A stretch of DNA of 64,000 bases from NCBI RefSeq assembly GCF_002092855.1, contig NZ_LVLC01000012.1, positions 186,001-250,000 of the forward strand, in the 5' to 3' direction. A program made the position numbers and the translations under genes. The notes under the pieces were generated by a model. It did no database searches, was not told the origin of the DNA, and saw only the letters and a list, made by a program, of their open reading frames with translations. Positions within the stretch are counted from its first letter, which is position 1. Each line of letters opens with the position of its first letter. Positions 1-8,402 of this stretch are shown one piece after another. Source of the stretch: Campylobacter concisus. Its GTDB lineage: Bacteria > Campylobacterota > Campylobacteria > Campylobacterales > Campylobacteraceae.

Positions 1-503
1 TTACTTTTTATCTTCTCGATTGTATCTTCATAGTTTTGACTAAGTCTCTCAAAATCCTCTTTTGCAATGGCATTTAGTTTGGTTAAAATTTGAGATGAGA
101 TGATACTCTCCTCGCTTTGCTTGCCCTCGGTTGCAGACATCAAAAGATCAAACGATAAATCTTCTGCGATGATCCTTATCATGTTTTGCTCAAGCTCTTT
201 TTGCGTACGCTCTAGCTCTTTGTTTTGCTTAGTTAGATCATCAAGCTCAATAAGTGCTTTTGAAGCATTTGTCTCAAGAACTGAAATTTGACCCTTTAAA
301 TTTGTGATATCACCACTTATACCTCGAAGTTTTTTCTCGCCACTTACGATGTCACCAGCCAAATCATCTAGCTTTTTACTAAGCTGCTCACTCATCGCCT
401 GACTTGACCTTAATGAGTTTTTGGAGTCTTTGATCTTCTCTTTGGTATTTGACGCAAAAGCTAGACTAAAAGCTAGCAAAAATATAAAAATTCCTTTTCT
501 CAT
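1..503 (-). CDS. EnvC-like murein hydrolase activator / M23 peptidase, N-terminal part
   Basis: Only the first 167 codons are present; the gene runs off the left edge. The product starts with a secretion signal (MRKGIFIFLLAFSLAFA), followed by a long charged, heptad-like coiled-coil region. This is the layout of EnvC-type activators, which place a coiled coil before a C-terminal LytM/M23 domain. The M23 domain itself is not visible, so the call rests on the coiled coil and on context: the ATG overlaps the ftsX stop codon by 4 nt (ATGA), and EnvC acts with FtsEX to activate septal amidases. The role in daughter-cell separation is inferred from that family knowledge. Confidence 0.75.
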   Translation of the reverse strand, partial: MRKGIFIFLLAFSLAFASNTKEKIKDSKNSLRSSQAMSEQLSKKLDDLAGDIVSGEKKLRGISGDITNLKGQISVLETNASKALIELDDLTKQNKELERTQKELEQNMIRIIAEDLSFDLLMSATEGKQSEESIISSQILTKLNAIAKEDFERLSQNYEDTIEKIKS

Positions 504-1315
504 ATCGTGCTTTTTCTAGCCTTACTCATCACTAAACTAACAGCAAAAATACTTAAAAACATAGCCACGCCAAATAAAATAAAAATATCCCTTGAAGGAT
601 CAAGACTAGGCAATACCACATCAATACTTGCGGCATTTTCTCTAAAAATTTCAATACCAGGCAAGAAAAAGAAGAATGCACCAACTGCAACGGTAGCGAC
701 TAGGCTATCAACCATAGCCGATTTGTAAAGCATAGCTGATTTTAGCCAAAAAGGTGCTCCAAAAAGCGTCATAATCTCGATGCGTTCTCTGTGCTCAAAT
801 AGCCAAATTTTAGCCTGCTTTAGCATAAGCATAAGACCTATTACGCAAAGTATCGCCATAAATGCGTACGATATGCTTTTGGCTAAATTTAGTATTTTAA
901 AAACCTTATCATGAGTCTTTGAAAATGTCTCAACCTTTGTGATGCCATCAAATTTTAAAAGTTTTTGCTTTAGCTCATCCATGTACTGCGGTGTCGGAAA
1001 TTCGCTAAGTTTTAGTGAGTAAAATTTAGGTAGCGCATTTTGCAGTATGGACAAATTTTTAGCAGAGATGTCATTTGAGAGGCGGTCGATGATCTTTTGT
1101 GGACTTAGTGGCTCGAGGCTAGCTAGATTACTCACAATCGGCTTTAGAACGGGCTCACTTAACTCTTTGCTTGAAACTATGACGATGTTGTAGTCATTTC
1201 CCATGAGTCTTTCATAATCTCTCACAACCTTATCAGCAGTTAGGCTAAACTGCACGGAAAACAAAAGCGCGATCAGCGGCAAGATAAATCCAAGATGATT
1301 TTTAAGCGATCTCAT
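500..1315 (-). CDS. ftsX: Cell division protein FtsX (ABC transporter permease-like)
   Basis: A 271-residue membrane protein with an N-terminal membrane segment, a periplasmic loop of about 130 residues (with FPTPQYMDEL), and three hydrophobic segments towards the C-terminus, as in FtsX. The start at 1315 (MRSLKNHLG) is preferred over the codon four residues upstream because GGAGGTG sits a few bases before it. It overlaps the end of ftsE by 14 nt and the following EnvC-like gene by 4 nt, so the three are probably translated as a unit. FtsX passes the FtsE ATPase cycle across the inner membrane to a periplasmic hydrolase activator. Sequence conservation in this family is low, so the call leans on topology and neighbours. 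Confidence 0.88.
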   Translation of the reverse strand: MRSLKNHLGFILPLIALLFSVQFSLTADKVVRDYERLMGNDYNIVIVSSKELSEPVLKPIVSNLASLEPLSPQKIIDRLSNDISAKNLSILQNALPKFYSLKLSEFPTPQYMDELKQKLLKFDGITKVETFSKTHDKVFKILNLAKSISYAFMAILCVIGLMLMLKQAKIWLFEHRERIEIMTLFGAPFWLKSAMLYKSAMVDSLVATVAVGAFFFFLPGIEIFRENAASIDVVLPSLDPSRDIFILFGVAMFLSIFAVSLVMSKARKSTI

Positions 1316-1973
1316 GCACACCTCCATTTTCTATGACGAAGTGACGGTATGGGATACGAAGTGTCGATGGGATATGGTGCGTGACAACTACTACGCTCGT
1401 GCCTAAAAATTCCCTAGCTGATTTTAAAAGTGACCAGATGACGTCGCTTGAGTATTCGTCTAAATTTCCAGTTGGCTCGTCACATAAGAGCAAATTTGGA
1501 TTGTGCGCTAGAGCCCTTGCCATGGCAACTCTTTGCTGTTCACCACCGCTTAGCTCCATTGGATATTTGTCAGCTTTATGAAGCATATTTACATGTTTTA
1601 AAAGTTTAGCCACTTGCTTTTTGCTCACATTTTGATTGATGCCTTTGATAATGAGGGGCAACATAACGTTTCTTTCCACATTCCATTCATTTATCAAACG
1701 ATAATTTTGAAATATAATGCCAACTCGCTGTCTAAGTTCACAAAGCCTTTTATCGTCGATGTCATCCATTTGTGTCATGCAGACATTTAGCTCTCCAGCA
1801 AGAGGTGAAATTTCTCCATAAAATGATTTTAAAAGCGTGCTTTTTCCACTTCCGCTCTTGCCTGTGATAAAGACAAAATCATTTGCATAAATATCTAAAT
1901 TGACGCTATTAATTACGATTTCATCGCGTTCATAAGCTAGGCTCAAATTCCTTGCACTAATTATCTCTTGCAT
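1302..1973 (-). CDS. ftsE: Cell division ATP-binding protein FtsE
   Basis: A 223-residue ABC ATPase with Walker A GKSGSGKST at residues 38-46, the signature LSGGEQQRVA at 141-150 and Walker B LLLCDEP at 161-167, followed by TGNLD. The length and the LSGGEQQRVA-type signature are usual for FtsE/LolD-like ATPases, and the adjacent ftsX selects FtsE. It is the cytoplasmic ATPase of the FtsEX complex, which links division to peptidoglycan hydrolysis. The start lies inside the trmB 3' end (17 nt overlap), so trmB-ftsE-ftsX form one transcription unit. Confidence 0.93.
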   Translation of the reverse strand: MQEIISARNLSLAYERDEIVINSVNLDIYANDFVFITGKSGSGKSTLLKSFYGEISPLAGELNVCMTQMDDIDDKRLCELRQRVGIIFQNYRLINEWNVERNVMLPLIIKGINQNVSKKQVAKLLKHVNMLHKADKYPMELSGGEQQRVAMARALAHNPNLLLCDEPTGNLDEYSSDVIWSLLKSAREFLGTSVVVVTHHIPSTLRIPYRHFVIENGGVHEIA

Positions 1974-3144
1974 CAGCCAAATACTCCTTCAAAAGCTCGT
2001 GTGCAGCTAAATTCTCACGAATTAAGATCGGTTTTTTTATAAAATATTCGCTTTTCTCATCGCTTATTTTGATAAAACATTGCTCAGGTTTATTAAATGC
2101 TCCAAAAGCAACTTTTAGCAAAATTTCACCCTCATTTATGGTGTAAATTTCTTCAAAATGTAAAAAATAATCCTCTTTTTTGATGATGAAATTTTTGAAA
2201 TTTTTAATGATATTTTTTACGCTTGTCTTTTCTTTAAAGCTAAAATCTCCAGCTAAAACACTCTCGCTACTTTCAACCTCGCAAGTATAAATGACATCAT
2301 AAATATCCTTATCTTGGCGTCTCCAGCGGTCTTCGTACTTACTAGTTACCTCTAAATTTCTATTTTTGAAAGCTTCTATTTTTGAGTTTGTAGGCTCTAA
2401 AAATTTACTTAAACTAAAGTCGCAATACTCCTTGCTATCAGTCCTTAGCTCAAATTTACCGTCTACTTTTAGTATCCTCTCGCACTCAAGCGCAAACACC
2501 GATGAGACCACACGTCTATGCTCTGCTTTATCCCACGGCACTGGAAAGTGTAAAAAGACTCTATCAACTAAATTTGAGCCAATAAGTGAGAGTAAAAGTC
2601 TGGCGTCAGTATTGATTAGACGTACGTTTTCTAGGCCATTTGCCCTAGCTAGCTTTGCTACTTGCTCGATGCTTGGTTTATAGACTTCTATTCCGATAAC
2701 TAGGGCATTTGGATTGTTTTTAGCTTGATAAAGCAAGTGTCTGCCAGAACCAAAGCCGATCTCGATAAAAATCTCTTTAAATTTATCTTTTAGCTCGCAA
2801 AATGCTGGCACAAATTCTTCAAGGCTTAAAATTTCACTCACTTTTTTAGTCAAATTTGTCTTTTTTACAGCAAATGCTTGACTGATTACGTCATTGCAAT
2901 TTTGCTCTTTAAAAAGCTCCAGTGCCTCTTGCAAAAGACCAACTTTAGCTGGCTTTGTAAGCTTCTCTCCCTTTACAACAACGCCATTTTTACCGGGCTT
3001 TACAACTAGAAAAAAGCTCTCTTCTTCATTTTTTGTGTAGATGAGCCTCTCGTTTCGCCCATTTGCCTGCCAAAGAAATTTGACTTTGTCATTACCAAAT
3101 GGAAATGAGAGCTCTTTTAAAGACGAAGCGATGAAATTTGGCAT
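1957..3144 (-). CDS. trmB: tRNA (guanine-N7-)-methyltransferase TrmB, long epsilonproteobacterial form
   Basis: A 395-residue protein that methylates G46 of tRNA using S-adenosylmethionine. The SAM-binding motif EIGFGSGRH is at residues 128-136 and the family signature appears as FPVPWDKAEHRR at 200-211. It is much longer than the usual 210-240 residue TrmB: about 100 residues precede the methyltransferase domain and about 100 follow it, which is the form I know from Campylobacter. The start overlaps the stop of the FN3 lipoprotein gene (TAATG), indicating coupled translation. The catalytic call is firm; the role of the extra domains is unknown. Confidence 0.92.
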   Translation of the reverse strand: MPNFIASSLKELSFPFGNDKVKFLWQANGRNERLIYTKNEEESFFLVVKPGKNGVVVKGEKLTKPAKVGLLQEALELFKEQNCNDVISQAFAVKKTNLTKKVSEILSLEEFVPAFCELKDKFKEIFIEIGFGSGRHLLYQAKNNPNALVIGIEVYKPSIEQVAKLARANGLENVRLINTDARLLLSLIGSNLVDRVFLHFPVPWDKAEHRRVVSSVFALECERILKVDGKFELRTDSKEYCDFSLSKFLEPTNSKIEAFKNRNLEVTSKYEDRWRRQDKDIYDVIYTCEVESSESVLAGDFSFKEKTSVKNIIKNFKNFIIKKEDYFLHFEEIYTINEGEILLKVAFGAFNKPEQCFIKISDEKSEYFIKKPILIRENLAAHELLKEYLADARDN

Positions 3145-3701
3145 TATTTTATGCTAACTTCTGCTTTTGATGACTTATCAGAGGCGATGCCGTACTCATC
3201 GATAGCTACGACGCTGTAAGAATAGCTAGCTCCTTTTTGCACGCTATCATCTCTAAGTCCAGTACCATCTATGCCACTAAAAATTTTCTCACTTGCACCA
3301 CTTCTATAAACCGTGTACGAACTAGCTCTATCAACTACACTCCAATTTACATTTACTCCGCTACCATCGTAGCTAGCACTAATATTTGGAGTCTTTGGCG
3401 CACCAAGTGTTATCCCCACGATTGGCTCTTCTTGTTTTAAACTCTCAAGGCCGTCTTTATCGACTGCTGTGACTATGTAATACCTCGTCGCTGCATTTGT
3501 ATTTATGAGATCTTCATAGGTGTTGCTAGTCGTTTTTGCCAGATATGTGTAAGGCAAAATTTTACTCACTGTCCTATAAACCTTAAAATAAGCAAAATCC
3601 TCAGCTGGCGCGTAATCCCAAGTTAAAATTATCTTTTTTGGTGCATTTTTGGTTGCTTGAAGATTTGTTACCGATTTAGGGTAACTCCTTTGTCGTTGCA
3701 C
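3144..3701 (-). CDS. FN3 lipoprotein, 3' part (third and fourth FN3 domains), +1 frame
   Basis: This open frame carries two fibronectin type III-like domains, starting at KSVTNLQATKNAPKK and at APKTPNISASYDGSG, each with the Trp and Tyr spacing of FN3 folds (for example ILTWDYAP). It continues the preceding ORF in the +1 frame. The only start I can find (GTG at 3701) lies before the junction and would add eight residues unrelated to FN3, with no ribosome-binding site in front. I therefore read it as the second half of a 402-residue four-FN3 lipoprotein, made either by frameshifting or by an ancestor that lacked the extra C. Its stop overlaps the trmB start. Confidence 0.7.
   Translation of the reverse strand: MQRQRSYPKSVTNLQATKNAPKKIILTWDYAPAEDFAYFKVYRTVSKILPYTYLAKTTSNTYEDLINTNAATRYYIVTAVDKDGLESLKQEEPIVGITLGAPKTPNISASYDGSGVNVNWSVVDRASSYTVYRSGASEKIFSGIDGTGLRDDSVQKGASYSYSVVAIDEYGIASDKSSKAEVSIK
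3676..3691 (-). other. Candidate programmed +1 frameshift site (SD-like AAAGGAG, TTA, CCC, TAA)
   Basis: Read on the minus strand, the sequence is AAAGGAG-TTA-CCC-TAA-A. A Shine-Dalgarno-like element lies exactly one codon before a slippery CCC proline codon that is followed by a stop. Slipping one base forward re-pairs the proline tRNA on CCT, and the next codons AAA TCG GTA open the downstream FN3 frame. The prfB (RF2) site has the same order: SD, three bases, slip codon CTT, stop TGA. No usable start codon of the downstream frame follows this SD-like element, so reinitiation does not explain it. A one-base C insertion or a sequencing error gives the same sequence. Confidence 0.45.
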
Positions 3702-4350
3702 TTATGTTTTGGCTTGGTTTTGAAACAACACCTGAAGAAGTTTTAACTAAAATTCTATACTCATAAGACTTACCAGGTTTTACCTCAGTGTCGATATATT
3801 CGGCATTTAGTCTGCCATTTACCTCTGCAATTTGGCTAAATTTATTAGCTCCGGCATCACTTCTTTGAATGATATAGCTTGCCACGGTGCTATCAGGATG
3901 TGGTCTCCAGATCACTTTTACACGTCCTGGAAGCCCTGTAATAGCTTGTGAAAATGGTACTGAGTCAAGTAGTGGCTTTGTAGTTGCTGTTGCGATTGTG
4001 CCAGGTTGAGAGATGGCGTTACTTGAGTAGGTTCTCATTTGGTACGAGTAAGTTGTCTCTGGAGCTAGATTGCGGTCCACATAGTGCGTAGCAAAGCTGT
4101 CTTTTATGTTTGCAACTAGTTGCATTTTTGAGTTTGCATCATTTGGATTTGAACGGTAAAGATAGTAGCCAATGACGCTCTCATCGGTCACTGGATTCCA
4201 CTCGAAGCCAACTTCTGTCATATCTGAAATAGTTTTTAAACTTGTAATCGTAGGCAGTGACATACTTTGCTGAGTCGGTACGCTAGAGCCGCATCCCGCT
4301 AAGAAAGCTGCTAAAAATGGTGTCAATATGCGTAGGGCAAATTTTTTCAT
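3676..4350 (-). CDS. FN3-domain lipoprotein, 5' part (signal peptide and first two FN3 domains)
   Basis: Begins with a lipoprotein signal peptide (MKKFALRILTPFLAAFLAGC) ending in the lipobox LAGC, so it is exported and lipid-anchored. Two FN3-like domains follow, at roughly residues 30-120 and 125-220; the frame ends at ELP-stop. The ATG at 4350 is preferred over the TTG one codon upstream because AAGGAG lies 7 nt before it. The gene overlaps the rluD-like 3' end by 68 nt, with the whole signal-peptide region inside the overlap. If the stop is bypassed, the product is a four-FN3 protein of about 402 residues. FN3 repeats suggest protein or carbohydrate contact; the partner is unknown. Confidence 0.8.
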   Translation of the reverse strand: MKKFALRILTPFLAAFLAGCGSSVPTQQSMSLPTITSLKTISDMTEVGFEWNPVTDESVIGYYLYRSNPNDANSKMQLVANIKDSFATHYVDRNLAPETTYSYQMRTYSSNAISQPGTIATATTKPLLDSVPFSQAITGLPGRVKVIWRPHPDSTVASYIIQRSDAGANKFSQIAEVNGRLNAEYIDTEVKPGKSYEYRILVKTSSGVVSKPSQNISATTKELP

Positions 4351-5260
4351 CAAAAATCTCCTTGGGAATTTTTTTGTAAATTATCTGGTTAAAGTCATCA
4401 TACGTTTTTGCGGTAAATTCTACCCTTTTGCCAGTTCTTGGATGGATAAAATAAAGCATATAAGCGTGAAGCATAACCCTGCTTATTTTATCGCCTTGGC
4501 TCTTAAATCCGTATAAATCATCGCCTAAAATATGGCGGTTTATGCTAGCAAGATGCACTCTTATCTGATGAGTCCTGCCTGTAAAAAGTTTTGCTGCTAT
4601 TAAATTTATGCCATTTTCACTTAGTAAATTTACAAAGGCGCTTTTTGCAAATTTAGCATCCGCGACGATCGCTTTTTTTAGGCGATTGTTTGGATTTCTG
4701 CCGATTGGCTTGTCGATGATGACGTCCTCTTTTAGAGGTAGGTCTGTGAGCGCTAGATAGATCCGCCCCATGCTCTTATCACCTAGCTGCTCGCTTAGTT
4801 TTGCGTGAGCGAAGTTGTTTTTAGCGACGACGATAGCGCCACTCGTGCCCTTATCTAGGCGGTGGACGATGCCAGCTCTTACGTCGCCGTTTAAATTTGA
4901 GAGCATAAAGCCCTTTTTGTTTAGCCACTCGACAAGTGTCGCCTCTTTGACACTTGGAGCTTGGTGAACGACGATTTGCGGGGGCTTGTTTAGCACTATG
5001 AGATCGTCGTCTTCATAGATGATTGGGATGTCAAAATTTACTTCATACTCGTTTTGCACCTCTTTTTTTGGGGCAAAATTTACGCAAACTTCATCATTTT
5101 CGCTTAGAGCAAAGCTTGGTTTTGAGACTGGTTTTAAATTTACGCTTACGAGAGAATCTTTTATCAAATTTAAAGCTTGATTGCGTGAAATTTGAAGCTC
5201 TTTGGCTACTACAACATCGAGTCTTGAGCTGTTTAAAACGTTAAATTTAACCAAAATCAA
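4283..5260 (-). CDS. RluA/RluD-family 23S rRNA pseudouridine synthase
   Basis: A 325-residue protein with an N-terminal S4-like RNA-binding domain (residues about 10-65) and the catalytic motif HRLDKGTSG at 133-141, where the Asp is the catalytic residue. GRTHQIRVHL further on is also a family hallmark. It isomerises uridines in structured RNA, most likely 23S rRNA; the exact position cannot be read from the sequence. The start is uncertain: TTG at 5260, or TTG at 5254, which is better spaced from AAGG. The last about 22 codons overlap the FN3 lipoprotein gene. It diverges from rodA across a short intergenic region. Confidence 0.88.
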   Translation of the reverse strand: MILVKFNVLNSSRLDVVVAKELQISRNQALNLIKDSLVSVNLKPVSKPSFALSENDEVCVNFAPKKEVQNEYEVNFDIPIIYEDDDLIVLNKPPQIVVHQAPSVKEATLVEWLNKKGFMLSNLNGDVRAGIVHRLDKGTSGAIVVAKNNFAHAKLSEQLGDKSMGRIYLALTDLPLKEDVIIDKPIGRNPNNRLKKAIVADAKFAKSAFVNLLSENGINLIAAKLFTGRTHQIRVHLASINRHILGDDLYGFKSQGDKISRVMLHAYMLYFIHPRTGKRVEFTAKTYDDFNQIIYKKIPKEIFDEKICPTHIDTIFSSFLSGMRL

Positions 5261-5274
5261 AGCCTTGTTTGTGA

Positions 5275-5280
5275 TATAAT
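5275..5280 (+). promoter_or_regulatory. Promoter -10 box for rodA (TATAAT)
   Basis: A perfect TATAAT lies about 27 nt before the rodA start in the divergent gap between rluD and rodA, giving a transcript start near 5287. The upstream bases include T-rich tracts but no obvious -35, which is usual for Campylobacter sigma-70 promoters. Confidence 0.5.
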
Positions 5281-5306
5281 CTAGCCCAAAAATTAAGGTT
5301 TGCTTC

Positions 5307-6413
5307 TTGATAAAACTAGATCGGCGTATTTTAACACATTTTGATTTTATTCAGCCGTTTTTAATAATCCCAATCATCATAATTTCATATATCCTGGTTT
5401 CCGAGGCAAACGATATTTTAGCAAACAAACAACTTATATATTTTGGCATAGGTTTTGCATCATTTTGCGTAGCATTTTTACTGCCCATTAGACGTATCGA
5501 CTGGATCATTCCGATGTTTTACTGGGTCTGTATCGTGCTACTTTTAAGCGTCGATCTCTTTGGCGTTAGCAAATTAGGCGCTAGGCGCTGGCTAGAAATT
5601 CCCTTCGTTCACTTCACACTTCAGCCCTCGGAGCTCATGAAGCCAGCCTTTTTGCTGATGTTAGCCTATCTCATCAAACAGCGTCCTCCAGAGGCTGATG
5701 GATACGGAGTAAAAGATTTTTTAAGACTTAGTTTTTATATACTTTTACCATTTGTGCTCATCATGAAAGAGCCTGATCTTGGCACTGCGCTAATACTTTT
5801 AATAGTTGGCTACACCATCCTTTTTGTAATCGGCGTAAATAAGAAAATTTGGATCACTATCATCCTTGCGATAGGCTTTTTGGCGCCGGTTTTGTATGAA
5901 AATTTACATGGCTATCAAAAAAAGAGGATTCACGATTTTATAGCTGAAGAGCCAAGCTATCACGTCAAACAAAGTATCATCGCCATAGGTAGCGGCGGAC
6001 TCAAAGGCAAGCCAAAGGACGAAGCGACGCAGACGCACTTTAAATTTTTGCCAATCGCCACTAGTGATTTCATCTTTGCCTACAATATCGAGCGTTTTGG
6101 TTTTTATGGTGGATTGTTTTTGCTTGGACTTTATGGAGCACTTATAACACATCTTCTAAGTTTAAATTACGGACTAAAAAACGACTATTTTACACAAGTT
6201 ACTACCACGGGGATTGCTGCACTTATTTTCGTTTATGTGGGTGTAAATGTCTCAATGACGATCGGTTTTGCACCAGTTGTAGGCGTGCCGCTGCCATTTT
6301 TTAGTTACGGCGGAAGCAGCTTTGTTACATTTATGGTGCTTTTTGGAATTTTGCAAAATTTGCTAACTTTTAGATTTGATAGAACTTATAGCTTTATAAA
6401 AATTCACTTCTAA
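5307..6413 (+). CDS. rodA: Rod shape-determining protein RodA (SEDS peptidoglycan glycosyltransferase)
   Basis: A 368-residue polytopic membrane protein of the FtsW/RodA/SpoVE (SEDS) family. Visible hallmarks are QPSELMKPAFLL, KEPDLGTALI and the C-terminal GVPLPFFSYGGSS. SEDS proteins polymerise lipid II glycan strands; RodA does this for side-wall elongation together with PBP2. The start is a TTG at 5307 with AAGG 8 nt upstream and gives the family-typical DRRILTHFDF N-terminus. RodA is preferred over FtsW because of length and the absence of a division-gene context, though this is not certain. It is monocistronic and converges on the downstream aminotransferase gene. Confidence 0.88.
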   Translation: MIKLDRRILTHFDFIQPFLIIPIIIISYILVSEANDILANKQLIYFGIGFASFCVAFLLPIRRIDWIIPMFYWVCIVLLLSVDLFGVSKLGARRWLEIPFVHFTLQPSELMKPAFLLMLAYLIKQRPPEADGYGVKDFLRLSFYILLPFVLIMKEPDLGTALILLIVGYTILFVIGVNKKIWITIILAIGFLAPVLYENLHGYQKKRIHDFIAEEPSYHVKQSIIAIGSGGLKGKPKDEATQTHFKFLPIATSDFIFAYNIERFGFYGGLFLLGLYGALITHLLSLNYGLKNDYFTQVTTTGIAALIFVYVGVNVSMTIGFAPVVGVPLPFFSYGGSSFVTFMVLFGILQNLLTFRFDRTYSFIKIHF

Positions 6414-6449
6414 AATTTTCTCCACAAATGTCAAGCATATAGTTTTACC

Positions 6450-7727
6450 CTATCCTTCTTTGTGTTTTTTGATGCAAGAATTTATAGCATTTATAAGATA
6501 TTTTATATCCTCTTTTGTATGCGTATAGTGAATGCTAACACGTACCCAGCCAGGTTTTGCGTCAAAAATGGCATTATCTTTTAAATTAAGCAAATCATGT
6601 CCATACGGCCCAGCGCAATCACAGCCTGCACGCGTTTGTATACCAAAATCACTACTTAGGCTCGCAGCAAAATCATAAGGCGAAATGCCTTTTACATTAA
6701 ATGCAAAAATGGGCAATCTGTCTAAATTTTCAGGGCAATAATTTATCACCTCATCTATCTTTTCTAGCTCTTTGCAAAACATCTCGCCTAGCTCACATTC
6801 AGCCACTTTTATATTATTAAGTCCGATTTCATTTCTTAGCTTGTAGGCTAAATTTGTACGCATTAGCTGCATTATCGGTGGCGTGCCACCCTCTTCTAAA
6901 TTTTCAACTTCACTAGTAAAAATATGTGATGTCCTGCTTACGTACTTGACTGTGCCTCCTGCTGCAAATGTAGGCAAATTTTTACAAAGCTCTTTTTTGA
7001 TAGCCAAAAGCCCACAACTCCCAACTCCACCAAGCAGCTTGTGAGGTGAGAGAAACAGTGCGTCAAAATATCTGCAATCAACATTTTCATAAGCACTAAG
7101 AGTGGCCACGTCAAGTGCCAAAATGCCATTATATTTTTTAATCAGCGAGTAAATTTTTTTATAATTAGTTTTAACGCCAGTAACGTTTGAGGCGGCACTA
7201 AAGCTAGCTATTATCTTTCTTTTTGCATTTTGCTTTAATGTATTCTCAAGCATCGCATAGTCTATCTCATTATTTTCATCAAGCTCTATACGTTTTATAT
7301 CACAAAGTCCTTCTCTTAAGCTAACTTCAACAGAGTGATGCTCATAAGGGCCAATGATCGCTAATGGCAAGTTTAAATTTCTTAAATTTGCTTCACCGAT
7401 CAAGGCTCTTGTAGCTGGTGAGATATAAATTCCCATTATTTCCTGAAATTTCTTTATCGCAGCCGTTGCTCCTTGACCAGTCGCGATAAGATAAAAACTA
7501 TCATCAAGGCCCAATAAGCTTTTTAGCTCAGCCCTTGCGTTTTCATAGCATTTTTGCGTTAGCACTGCGCTTGAACTACTATCTGAGTGAGTATTTGCGT
7601 AGGTTTTTAAAAATTTTAAAATTTCATCTTCAATGGGCTTATAAGCAAGACCTGAAGCCGTGTAGTCAAAATAATAAAGACTCTCTTTTAAAATAATATT
7701 TTTTCTTACTTCATCGATATTTAGCAA
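6450..7727 (-). CDS. Class V aminotransferase / cysteine desulfurase-like enzyme, copy 1
   Basis: A 425-residue PLP enzyme of the class V fold. The Schiff-base lysine is in SPHKLLGG (K230), EHHS follows GPY at about residue 127, and the PLP-ring Asp is in ALDVATL. A TRAGCDCAGPYGH segment near residue 370 sits where NifS/CsdA-type desulfurases carry the sulfur-accepting cysteine. It is a close paralogue of the protein at 9138-10469; long identical runs such as FLSPHKLLGGVGSCGLLAIK occur in both. It lies 70 nt after thiE and is probably in the same operon. Sulfur transfer is possible but the substrate is unproven. Confidence 0.85.
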   Translation of the reverse strand: MLNIDEVRKNIILKESLYYFDYTASGLAYKPIEDEILKFLKTYANTHSDSSSSAVLTQKCYENARAELKSLLGLDDSFYLIATGQGATAAIKKFQEIMGIYISPATRALIGEANLRNLNLPLAIIGPYEHHSVEVSLREGLCDIKRIELDENNEIDYAMLENTLKQNAKRKIIASFSAASNVTGVKTNYKKIYSLIKKYNGILALDVATLSAYENVDCRYFDALFLSPHKLLGGVGSCGLLAIKKELCKNLPTFAAGGTVKYVSRTSHIFTSEVENLEEGGTPPIMQLMRTNLAYKLRNEIGLNNIKVAECELGEMFCKELEKIDEVINYCPENLDRLPIFAFNVKGISPYDFAASLSSDFGIQTRAGCDCAGPYGHDLLNLKDNAIFDAKPGWVRVSIHYTHTKEDIKYLINAINSCIKKHKEG

Positions 7728-7796
7728 TGTTTTCCTTTTTTTAAAGCAGGGATTATAATTAAATTTTCATAAAAAATCTTGCAAAACAAGTATCTT

Positions 7797-8402
7797 TTAA
7801 GGCAATAAATTTCTTTGTAAATTTTCTATATTTTTCTTTATCGTGCCATCTTTATAGATAGCAGATATTAAGGCGATCATGTCTGGCTTTACTCTAGCGA
7901 CACTTGCAATGTTGCTAGAGTTTATGCCTCCTATGACACACACATTCATTCCCATTTCTTTTGCTTGTGATACAGTTTGAGCCTTGCAAAGTGGCGCATT
8001 TGGTTTTGTTGGACTTTTAAACATCGCTCCAAAAGCCACATAGCTAGCACCATTTTGTTTTGCCTTAGTAGCAAGCTCCAAGCTATCATAGCAGCTAACC
8101 CCCACGTAAGCGTCATCTCCTAAAATTTCAAACGCCTCTTTTATGCTCGCATCATCTTTTCCCAAATGCACAGACTTCGCCCCTATACGAGATGCAAATA
8201 AAACATCGTCATTTACGATAAATCTAGCCCCAAATTTCTCACATAAATTTAAAATTTCACTAGCCAGTCTCTCATTTTTAGGTATTTTTTTAGAGCGAAA
8301 TTGAAAAAATTTCACCCCACACTCTAAAATTTCTTTAGTGTATTGCAAGGCTAAATTTTCAGGCATCAATACATCGTCGCTAATCGCGTAAATTTCAATC
8401 AC
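7797..8402 (-). CDS. thiE: Thiamine phosphate synthase ThiE
   Basis: A 201-residue TIM-barrel enzyme that joins HMP-pyrophosphate and thiazole phosphate into thiamine phosphate. Family features are FQFRSKK near residue 33, the mid-region FIVNDDVLFA, VHLGKDD, and the C-terminal phosphate-binding CVIGGINSSN. The start is a GTG that overlaps the thiD stop by 8 nt. The adjacent thiD supplies HMP-PP, so the two genes cover consecutive steps. No thiazole-branch genes (thiG, thiS, thiH) are in the window. Confidence 0.93.
   Translation of the reverse strand: MIEIYAISDDVLMPENLALQYTKEILECGVKFFQFRSKKIPKNERLASEILNLCEKFGARFIVNDDVLFASRIGAKSVHLGKDDASIKEAFEILGDDAYVGVSCYDSLELATKAKQNGASYVAFGAMFKSPTKPNAPLCKAQTVSQAKEMGMNVCVIGGINSSNIASVARVKPDMIALISAIYKDGTIKKNIENLQRNLLP

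Noticed and set aside
507..728. Antisense open frames such as this one, and similar frames opposite dnaE, pnp, fliG, dxs and cheA
   Set aside because: They lie fully within strongly supported genes, lack ribosome-binding sites and have low-complexity Ser/Leu/Phe-rich translations expected from reverse reading of AT-rich genes.
3144..3701. The downstream FN3 frame as an independent gene starting at GTG 3701
   Set aside because: The first eight residues are out of family, there is no ribosome-binding site before the GTG, and joining the two frames gives a continuous four-domain protein.
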